In this document: positions 33,525 through 39,122 of the stretch, piece by piece | How the letters are laid out: each line of letters starts with the position of its first letter | Position numbering within the stretch: the first letter of the stretch is position 1 | Assembly (NCBI GenBank): GCA_945916235.1 | Contig: CAMEGQ010000016.1 | Span: 1-39,122 of the forward strand | Direction of reading: 5' to 3' | Length of the DNA stretch: 39,122 nt | Source of the DNA: an uncultured Porphyromonadaceae bacterium | GTDB lineage: Bacteria; Bacteroidota; Bacteroidia; Bacteroidales; Muribaculaceae | The notes under the pieces: model-generated | What the model saw: only the letters and a program-made list of their open reading frames with translations | Databases searched by the model: none | Told to the model about the DNA's origin: nothing | Position numbers and translations under genes: made by a program

Positions 33525-34397
33525 ATGAACAAACCAGCCATCTGCTGCATAGGCCATATCACATTAGATAAAATCGTCACTCCGCGCCAGACAGTCTACA
33601 TGCCCGGCGGCACGGCCTTCTATTTTGCCCACGGCATCGCTCACCTCGACCCGAGCGACTTTCTGCTGGTCACTTCGCTTGCCGAAAGCGAGATGAAAGC
33701 CGTCGACGACATCCGCGCCGAAGGGGTGGAGGTGAAGGTACTCCCCTCCCCTGCCTCGGTCTATTTCGAAAATAAATATGGCGAAGACCAGAACGAGCGC
33801 ACTCAGCGGGTGCTCGCCAAGGCAGCGCCCTTCACCCCCGAAGGGCTCCGCGATGTGGAAGCGAAATATTTCCATCTGGGCACGCTGCTGGCCGACGATT
33901 TCTCGCTTGACGTGATTAAAGCGCTGGCCAGGAAGGGGATAGTATCGGTAGATGCTCAGGGCTACCTGCGCCAAGTGCGCGGTCAGGAGGTGTTTGCCGT
34001 CGACTGGCCCGAAAAGACAGAGGCCATGAAATACATCGATATCCTCAAAGCCAACGAGAAGGAGATGGTGACCCTGACCGGGAGCGCCGACCCCTATGAG
34101 GCCGCACGCATTCTGGCCGACTGGGGAGTGAAGGAGGTGCTTCTGACGCTCGGGAGCAACGGCTCGCTAATATATGCCGACGGAGAATTTGTGGAGGTGC
34201 CCGCCTTCCCGCCCGCCGACGTAGTCGACGCCACCGGTTGCGGCGACACCTACATGACCGGCTACCTGTACATGCGCAATAAGGGAGTATCCTATCTGGA
34301 GGCAGGCCGCTTCGCCGCCGCCATGTGCACCATCAAGCTCGGCGCCTCCGGTCCGTTCTCAGCCAGCGCCGAAGCCGTCAAAGAAGTAATCGGCTGA
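33525..34397 (+). CDS. PfkB-family carbohydrate/nucleoside kinase
   Basis: A 290-residue ribokinase-fold kinase. It begins with MNKPAICCIGHITLDKIVTP (substrate aspartate in TLDKI), has the glycine pair in YMPGGTAFYFAHGIAHL, and ends with the anion-hole/catalytic motif DATGCGDTYMTG, with base D241. The usual GAGD is GCGD here, a tolerated variant. The substrate is unclear; short Bacteroidota members of this type are often annotated as ribokinase- or inositol-kinase-like. The frame extends upstream to a GTG at 33492, but the ATG at 33525 starts the conserved first strand. It is transcribed divergently from pckA and converges on the PHP phosphatase gene, 33 bases away. Confidence 0.92.
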   Translation: MNKPAICCIGHITLDKIVTPRQTVYMPGGTAFYFAHGIAHLDPSDFLLVTSLAESEMKAVDDIRAEGVEVKVLPSPASVYFENKYGEDQNERTQRVLAKAAPFTPEGLRDVEAKYFHLGTLLADDFSLDVIKALARKGIVSVDAQGYLRQVRGQEVFAVDWPEKTEAMKYIDILKANEKEMVTLTGSADPYEAARILADWGVKEVLLTLGSNGSLIYADGEFVEVPAFPPADVVDATGCGDTYMTGYLYMRNKGVSYLEAGRFAAAMCTIKLGASGPFSASAEAVKEVIG

Positions 34398-34430
34398 TAA
34401 TTAAGCCCAATATAGCGGGTGGAGGCCTGA

Positions 34431-35243
34431 CTATTTAGAGATCAGCGAGAGGCCGTAGGCGCGTGAAGCGTCGATGAGGGCCGGGACGTGGGCATCGGAA
34501 TTCACAACCATCGGGACTCCGGCCTTCAGCAGGCGCTCGACATGGCGCTCGGCCGGGAAGATGCACCCGTGTTCGCGGTAGTGCTTGGTATTAATCTCGA
34601 CAGTGAGCTGACGCTTGGAGGCCACATCTATAATATGGTCGGTGAAATCGTCGGCAAGTGAGCGGTAGAAACCGGTATCCTCGATGCCGGGATGATAATA
34701 CGAGGCGTTGAGCCTTATCTTGTCGAAATGGCCCAGAATATCGAAGCCGCCGAGGTCAAGCATACGGTGGGATGCCTCGAAAAATTCGCGCACCACATAC
34801 ATAATATCCCCGTGAAACTTCTCATCCATTTTGCGGCGGAACGATTCGAAGCGTCCGTCGGTGTCGACCCACTCCCCGTCCTGCGAGCGGACAAAATGGA
34901 TAGAACTTATCATATAATCCAACGGAAGGCTCTGGAAATAAGCATCTTGCGGCGTACATATACCGTCGAGATAATCCACCTCCATCCCGGCATAGAAGCG
35001 ACACTGCGGATGGTCGCGCTTAATGCGCTCCACCTCAGCGAAATAGCGGGCCACATTGTCGCGGTGCATGTTACACGGCGACATGATGGGTACAGGCGAA
35101 TGAGGCGTGAAGCCATAGTGGGTGAACCCTTCGGCCACAGCCTGACGGGCGAAGGCTTCCATCGTGGCGCGTCCGTCGCAAAACTCTGTGTGTGAATGGA
35201 ATGTATAGGCCGTGGAGCCTGCCAGTTCGTTTAAAAAATCCAT
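34431..35243 (-). CDS. PHP-family histidinol-phosphatase (HisJ/HisK type)
   Basis: A 270-residue metal-dependent phosphatase with the PHP fold. Metal ligands are visible in order: HSHTEFCDG (H16, H18, D23), THYGFTPHSP, FYAGMEVDY, ISSIHFV, GHFDKIR and VVNSDAHVP. HSH(T/S) near the N-terminus and NSDAH near the end are diagnostic of histidinol-phosphatase-like PHP proteins, so it may perform the penultimate step of histidine synthesis. No other his genes are nearby, so a different phosphoester is possible. The start at 35243 (MDFLNELAGS) is used; upstream codons to 35300 do not resemble the family. It follows the TPR/PD40 gene by 84 bases. Confidence 0.88.
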   Translation of the reverse strand: MDFLNELAGSTAYTFHSHTEFCDGRATMEAFARQAVAEGFTHYGFTPHSPVPIMSPCNMHRDNVARYFAEVERIKRDHPQCRFYAGMEVDYLDGICTPQDAYFQSLPLDYMISSIHFVRSQDGEWVDTDGRFESFRRKMDEKFHGDIMYVVREFFEASHRMLDLGGFDILGHFDKIRLNASYYHPGIEDTGFYRSLADDFTDHIIDVASKRQLTVEINTKHYREHGCIFPAERHVERLLKAGVPMVVNSDAHVPALIDASRAYGLSLISK

Positions 35244-35327
35244 CGGTAAGCAGTGATAGCCCGTAGCAGGGCCGTTCGGGTTAGCGCTTTCGGGGCGCAA
35301 AGCGGAGAGTTAGCGTCTTCGGAGCGG

Positions 35328-36746
35328 TCAGCGCTCCAGAGTGATGACGTCGTTGCGGAGCGTCTGCAGCTCGGCGCGGGCTGCATCAAGCTGACTCTCA
35401 GCCTGAAGGATGAGGTCGGCCGAGTCGGCGTCGCCCTTGGCGAAGCGCCGGCGCAGCATAGCCAGATTGCTCATGGTCTCGCGATATTTGGCCAGCTGAT
35501 CCATATATTCGTGCATGGCATCGCGCGCAGCGGCGGTGCGGAAGTCGGCATAGCTTGTGTAGACGCCGCGTCCGGGGACGCTGAGCAGAAACTCCTGTTT
35601 GCGCGTCGTGCGTTCGTTGCCAAGAGCCAGGATTTTCTGACGCAGAGCGTCGCGGTCGGTGTCGGGGCGCCAGGTTTCGGCGATGGCATCAATGCGCGCA
35701 CGCGAGGCGATAGCGGAATCCTCGGGGTCGATGTTCTGACGCAGGTCGGAGGGGATGAAGATGTAAACCGTCACCTTGCCCGGGATATGATGCCGGTCGG
35801 TGGCCCACCAGCCGAGACCGGTAAGCTCGTCGATAGCAAGCATATAGTCGTCGTAGGGCGAGTTATACGGAAGGCCGAGATTCTGCGGCTGGAGGAAGCC
35901 GTCGTCGCTGCGGCGGGCGATAAAGATGTCGAGGCCGCCGATGGAGTTTTCACCGTCGTTGGCGAAATAAAGCGTCACTCCGTCGGGCATCAGGAAGGGG
36001 TAGTTGGCGTCGCCGCCCTCGCCCAGATGGTCGCCCAGAGGCTGCGGAGCCTCCCAGTTGTCGCCATAGAGCGCCGAGGCCGAATAAAGCTGGAATACGC
36101 CAGCCGTATCGGGTGCGGCCCATAGCATTTCGCGCTGGCTTTCAGGCTGATACACCACCGTCGGGTCTGCCACGGGGAAATCGGCCGGAAGCACTTCGCC
36201 CGGAGCACGAAGCGAGCCGCTGGAAGGGCTCAGACGGTAGGCGCGGAAGAAATCCTCGGCATCAACGGTCAGCGAGTCGATGATTTCGATATTCTCCACG
36301 CGGGCCAGAAGATTCTCCACGCGTTCTATGCGCTCCTGAAGGTCGCCGGAGTTATCAGGAGCGGCCTTGCGGGCCTTTCTTCCTCTCCCTTTGGGTTTTA
36401 GCGATTCGCGATACTGCTCAAGAAGTCCGGTGGCCTCGTCAGTCTCGAAGCGCTGACAGGCGAGATTGGCCAGAGCGATCAGGGCGTCATTCGACCCCTT
36501 GCGATGAGCCTCCGAATAGGCCTCACGGGCACCGTCGTAGTTGCCCGAAGCCTCCATCAGACGGCCGATTTCAAGCGAGATGTCGGGATTCTTTGGCTGC
36601 GCGGCCTCCAGAGTACGCAGCATCTCGATAGCGTCGTCGGTGTTGCCGTCCTCAGCCATAATCCGTGCCTCTTCCAGCGACTGGGCCTGCAGACCCAGGG
36701 CGCAGAAGGCAGAAAGAGCGAGAATTGAGAATATGCGGAAGAACAT
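35328..36746 (-). CDS. Exported TPR and PD40 (WD40-like beta-propeller) protein
   Basis: A 472-residue secreted or periplasmic protein with signal peptide MFFRIFSILALSAFCALGLQAQ. TPR-like helices occupy ~22-115 (EDGNTDDAIEMLRTLEAAQPKNPDISLEIGRLMEASGNYDGAREAY). A basic linker (PKGRGRKARKA) and short coiled coil follow, then PD40 repeats in ~190-310 (YPFLMPDGVTLYFANDGENSIGGLDIFIARR, DDYMLAIDELTGLGWWATDR), and a helical coiled-coil C-terminus (~370-472). TPR plus PD40 resembles the N-terminal part of OmpA-linked Bacteroidota envelope proteins, but no OmpA domain is present. The function is unknown. It lies 66 bases downstream of holA, with a tandem repeat in between. Confidence 0.88.
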   Translation of the reverse strand: MFFRIFSILALSAFCALGLQAQSLEEARIMAEDGNTDDAIEMLRTLEAAQPKNPDISLEIGRLMEASGNYDGAREAYSEAHRKGSNDALIALANLACQRFETDEATGLLEQYRESLKPKGRGRKARKAAPDNSGDLQERIERVENLLARVENIEIIDSLTVDAEDFFRAYRLSPSSGSLRAPGEVLPADFPVADPTVVYQPESQREMLWAAPDTAGVFQLYSASALYGDNWEAPQPLGDHLGEGGDANYPFLMPDGVTLYFANDGENSIGGLDIFIARRSDDGFLQPQNLGLPYNSPYDDYMLAIDELTGLGWWATDRHHIPGKVTVYIFIPSDLRQNIDPEDSAIASRARIDAIAETWRPDTDRDALRQKILALGNERTTRKQEFLLSVPGRGVYTSYADFRTAAARDAMHEYMDQLAKYRETMSNLAMLRRRFAKGDADSADLILQAESQLDAARAELQTLRNDVITLER

Positions 36747-36755
36747 ATCAAATAA

Positions 36756-36811
36756 GTCAGAAGTCAGAGTTATGAGTTATGAGGTCAGAAGTCAGAGTTA
36801 TGAATTATGAG
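36756..36811. repeat. 28-bp tandem repeat between holA and the TPR/PD40 gene
   Basis: Two adjacent 28-base copies (36756-36783 and 36784-36811) differ at one base, and a third partial copy runs over the holA stop codon (to ~36820). Each copy contains GTCAGAAGTCAGAG and GTTATGAGTTATGAG-like halves, so the repeat has an internal 7-9-base periodicity. The pattern suggests slippage. It forms the spacer before the TPR/PD40 start codon. Confidence 0.85.
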
Positions 36812-36812
36812 A

Positions 36813-37856
36813 TCAGAGTTTTACGGCTTTTTGGCCTAACGGGTTGAGTATATGGACGATGAGGTCGAAGAAGAGAGCGTAGGCGTCCTGGCGCGAGCCG
36901 TTGCCTTTGCTGGCGCCGTCGAAACGGCGGATGAGGTTGAGAATCTCGATGGTCTGCCACGGACCATAATGGCGCATGGCGGCGGTGACATCCTTCAGCT
37001 GGCTCGGCCATTTGAAGCCGAGTTCGCCCATCAGGCCGCGGTCTGACTTGTCGGGGGCATAGAAGGCCACCATGAGATTGGCGAACAGATTGAAAATCAG
37101 CGGAGCAAGCATCTGCGGAGCATGGTCCTTCGGATCGCGGCGGAAGGTCTCGAAGATGCGCATCGTGCGCGCCACATCGCGGTTGGCTATTGCCGAGACA
37201 AACTCAAAATGGTTGTAATCCTTTGAGATTCCGATATTTCGCTCCACAGCCTCGGGGGTAATCATGGCGCCGGGACCGAGCACTACCGTAAGCTTGTCGA
37301 CCTCCTTATAGAGGCGCGACAGATCGGTGCCGACAAATTCAGCCAGCATGGCCAACGCTTTGGGATCGACCGTGAGGCCCTTTTCCTTAATGAAACCGCT
37401 GAGCACATTGTCGATATTGGCGCCGTTGAGCTTTTTTGACTCGAAGATTACGCCTCCGCAGGCCTTCATGGCCTTGGTCAGCTCGGCTCCCGAATACTTT
37501 TCGCCCCTGAAGCAGAGCACCAGCACCCCGGCCTGGTTGGGCGAGGCCACATAAGGCGCCAGCGCGTTGGCAAAGTTGGCTCCGTGGGCCTGCATCTCCT
37601 TGACTATCACCACCCTGCGCGGCGACATCAGCGGCAGCTGACGGGCATCGGCCACGATAGCCGCCGGCGAATCGAAGTCGGGTGCATAGAGCATCGAAAG
37701 GTCGAAGTCGCGGTCGTCCTCGGCTATTACGGCCTCGAAACGGCTCACGAGGTCGTCGATATAGTAGCCCTCCTCGCCGTGGAGGATGTAGACGGGGGCT
37801 AACCGGCCCTTTTTGAGGTCGGAGCAGAGCGACAGGTAAGTAGTGGTTTCGGCCAT
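36813..37856 (-). CDS. holA: DNA polymerase III delta subunit
   Basis: A 347-residue clamp-loader subunit that opens the beta sliding clamp. N-terminal features are PVYILHGEEGYYIDDLVSRF (the P-loop-like but non-ATPase segment typical of delta) and QLPLMSPRRVVIVKEMQ, with a middle domain around MLAEFVGTDLSRLYKEVDKL and a C-terminal helical collar (~215-345). The length matches the HolA family. The start at 37856 gives MAETTTYLSLCSDLKKGRLAP, usual for Bacteroidota. It is divergent from the nuclease-domain gene by 65 bases and is followed by the TPR/PD40 gene. Confidence 0.93.
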   Translation of the reverse strand: MAETTTYLSLCSDLKKGRLAPVYILHGEEGYYIDDLVSRFEAVIAEDDRDFDLSMLYAPDFDSPAAIVADARQLPLMSPRRVVIVKEMQAHGANFANALAPYVASPNQAGVLVLCFRGEKYSGAELTKAMKACGGVIFESKKLNGANIDNVLSGFIKEKGLTVDPKALAMLAEFVGTDLSRLYKEVDKLTVVLGPGAMITPEAVERNIGISKDYNHFEFVSAIANRDVARTMRIFETFRRDPKDHAPQMLAPLIFNLFANLMVAFYAPDKSDRGLMGELGFKWPSQLKDVTAAMRHYGPWQTIEILNLIRRFDGASKGNGSRQDAYALFFDLIVHILNPLGQKAVKL

Positions 37857-37894
37857 TGGACAGACATAAAGTTGGCGGCGTTTGCCAAAAGTTT

Positions 37895-37906
37895 CGTAAA
37901 TTTACG
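37895..37906. promoter_or_regulatory. Perfect 12-bp palindrome in the holA divergent region
   Basis: CGTAAATTTACG is an exact palindrome placed between holA (start 37856) and the rightward gene (start 37922). Each strand contains TAAATTTA, one base from the -7 consensus TAnnTTTG, so it may be an overlapping pair of -7 elements or a regulator site. No TTTG -33 box is clear on either side. Confidence 0.4.
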
Positions 37907-37921
37907 GAGATTTTTCGATTT

Positions 37922-38425
37922 ATGCCACAAGATAGACGATTAAATCCTGCTGAGCTTCCGCAGCTCAACCTTCCGCCCTGCCGTCTGAGCATCAGCGATG
38001 ATGCCGACGGGGTGCGCCGTGTGCTGGATCCGCTGCGCGGACGCCGCGTGGCTCTGACGCCCGAGGAATGGGTGCGCCAGCATTTTGTGGCATGGATGAT
38101 CGACCATCTCGACTATCCTAAGTCAATGATGGCCAATGAGGTAGCAATCCATTTCAACGGAATGTCGCGTCGATGCGACACCGTCGTCTACTCGCGCCGG
38201 GGGCTGATGCCACTGATGATTGTAGAATACAAGGCGCCCGGCATCACCGTAAGCCAGAAGACCTTTGACCAGATCGTGCGCTACAACTCCGTGCTTCGGG
38301 CGCGCTGGCTTGTGGTGTCCAACGGGCTCAGCCACTATATCGCCCGCATCGACTACGAACGCGGCCGGGTCATATTTCTGGAATCTATGCCCACGCGCGA
38401 GGAACTGATGAGCCAGGAGCGCTGA
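37922..38425 (+). CDS. Stand-alone type I restriction R-subunit N-terminal (HsdR_N-like) nuclease-domain protein
   Basis: A 167-residue protein resembling the HSDR_N_2 family. A PD-(D/E)xK-like nuclease signature is visible: an aspartate in RRCDTVVYSRRG followed by IVEYKAPG, i.e. D-x(n)-E-x-K, with a downstream QIVRYNSVLRARWLVVSNG segment typical of these domains. No helicase domain, methylase or specificity gene accompanies it, so it is not a restriction system in itself. It is transcribed divergently from holA, an arrangement I believe is common in Bacteroidota, which hints at a housekeeping role in DNA metabolism. The ATG at 37922 is preferred over upstream codons, which overlap the promoter region. 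Confidence 0.85.
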   Translation: MPQDRRLNPAELPQLNLPPCRLSISDDADGVRRVLDPLRGRRVALTPEEWVRQHFVAWMIDHLDYPKSMMANEVAIHFNGMSRRCDTVVYSRRGLMPLMIVEYKAPGITVSQKTFDQIVRYNSVLRARWLVVSNGLSHYIARIDYERGRVIFLESMPTREELMSQER

Positions 38426-38449
38426 CCGCGAATCGCTTTCTACAGTTTG

Positions 38450-38494
38450 GAGGAAAAAAGGGAAGCGCCCGAACCGCTGAGGGATCGGGCGCTT
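38450..38494 (-). terminator. Rho-independent terminator of the rpsR-rplI operon
   Basis: On the minus strand the stem AAGCGCCCGA/TCGGGCGCTT (38494-38463) is followed by CCCTTTTTTCC. It lies 28 bases past the rplI stop and between the convergent rplI and nuclease-domain genes. Confidence 0.85.
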
Positions 38495-38521
38495 GCGTAT
38501 AATCGAGTCTTCGTAATTCGA

Positions 38522-38965
38522 TTATTCGGCAACCACTTCGAAGGGGATTTCGACAGAAACTTCCTTGTGGAGGTTGATTTTGGCGGTGTACTTGCCAAGT
38601 TCCTTGACAGCTTCTTTGAGCACGATGGTCTTGCGGTCGATGTTGTGACCGAGCTTTTCAAGGGCTTCGGCGATCTGGATGTTGTTGACAGAGCCGAAGA
38701 TGGTGCCGGTGGCGGAAGCCTTGGCGCCGATGGTGAGGGCAACGCCTTCGAGCGAAGCTGCGAGAGCTTCAGCATCAGCCTTGATCTTGGCAATCTTGTG
38801 AGCGCGCTGACGCTGGTCCTCTTCGAGCTGGAGGAGGTTGGAGCGGTTGGCGATCACGGCTTTACCCTGGGGGATGAGATAGTTACGTCCGTAACCATCC
38901 TTTACTTCAACGATATCGTCCTTGTAGCCAAGGTTCTGGACATCTTCTTTCAATATGATTTTCAT
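38522..38965 (-). CDS. rplI: 50S ribosomal protein L9
   Basis: A 147-residue ribosomal protein. The N-terminal domain is highly conserved (MKIILKEDVQNLGYKDDIVEVKDGYGRNYLIPQGKA), a long connecting helix follows (~40-75), then the C-terminal rRNA-binding domain (~78-147, ASATGTIFGSVNNIQIAEAL). Length is normal. It follows rpsR by 38 bases in the same direction, the usual rpsF-rpsR-rplI order, and ends at a clear terminator. Confidence 0.98.
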   Translation of the reverse strand: MKIILKEDVQNLGYKDDIVEVKDGYGRNYLIPQGKAVIANRSNLLQLEEDQRQRAHKIAKIKADAEALAASLEGVALTIGAKASATGTIFGSVNNIQIAEALEKLGHNIDRKTIVLKEAVKELGKYTAKINLHKEVSVEIPFEVVAE

Positions 38966-39003
38966 AATTCTGTGTCGGTTAGGGATAAGTTGACGGTGTA
39001 GAT

Positions 39004-39122
39004 TTATTTCATCAGGTCGGTCACGAAGGGAAGAAGAGCGAGGTGACGGGCACGCTTAACGGCCTGAGCCACACGGCGCTGGAACTTCAGCGAGGTGCCG
39101 GTGATGCGGCGGGGAAGAATCT
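39004..39122 (-). CDS. rpsR: 30S ribosomal protein S18, 3' part
   Basis: The window edge cuts the gene. The last 38 codons are visible ([20 protein letters not shown]... ending FVTDLMK, stop TAA at 39006-39004). This matches the conserved C-terminal half of S18, including RRITGT and the basic [19 protein letters not shown]. It heads the visible part of the operon with rplI. Confidence 0.96.
   Translation of the reverse strand, partial: ILPRRITGTSLKFQRRVAQAVKRARHLALLPFVTDLMK

Noticed and set aside
36756-36820. CRISPR-like array between holA and the TPR/PD40 gene
   Set aside because: Two tandem copies without spacers; a simple tandem repeat.

Overview
The window is an ordinary-looking chromosomal segment from a member of the Bacteroidales, most likely a Muribaculaceae-type gut bacterium. 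This is inferred from four things: Bacteroidota promoters of the form TTTG-N19/20-TAnnTTTG; A-rich leaders in place of strong Shine-Dalgarno sites; a 1127-residue SecA with a C-terminal SEC-C zinc motif; and typical families such as Lnb/DUF4105, an ATP-type PckA, TatA+TatC without TatB, and the rpsR-rplI order. I see no rRNA, tRNA, CRISPR array, prophage or complete insertion sequence.

Left part (1-9460, mostly + strand): after a possible gene remnant and a strong terminator lies a seven-gene locus. It encodes a membrane-fusion protein, an ABC ATPase, two MacB/FtsX-type permeases, a TolC-like outer membrane protein, an NtrC-family sigma-54-activating response regulator and its sensor kinase. 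A textbook -24/-12 sigma-54 promoter (TGGCAC-N5-TTGCA, 533-548) sits 30 bases before the first gene, with two pairs of short direct repeats upstream that could be activator sites. The locus therefore reads as a self-contained envelope-stress or efflux module: kinase -> activator -> RNA polymerase-sigma54 -> tripartite ABC pump. Just after the kinase come five perfect 11-bp tandem repeats, then a near-ideal housekeeping promoter (9420-9451) with no recognisable gene behind it.

Middle part (9670-17824): tatA-tatC, a lipoprotein L,D-transpeptidase, a truncated and frameshifted gene, an HxlR regulator, mdh with a perfect promoter, def-ruvX divergent from a tRNA-dihydrouridine synthase, a small one-TM protein, ogt, and a convergent GNAT acetyltransferase.

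Right part (17877-33111, all minus): read in transcription order, this holds pckA, then a sugar MFS transporter, lnb and a degenerate alkaline-phosphatase-fold protein (the last three joined by ATGA overlaps), secA, a membrane-anchored coiled-coil protein, a large CPA2 antiporter with two RCK_C-like domains, guaA and a possible surface lipoprotein. SecA (export), Lnb (lipoprotein N-acylation) and the apparently dead phosphatase-fold protein suggest an envelope-biogenesis cluster.

End (33385-39122): a PfkB-family sugar kinase, a PHP-type histidinol phosphatase, a TPR/PD40 protein, holA divergent from a stand-alone HsdR_N-like nuclease-domain protein, rplI, and the 3' end of rpsR. The most interesting items are the sigma-54-driven pump locus, the repeat/orphan-promoter region after it, and the Lnb/pseudophosphatase/SecA cluster.
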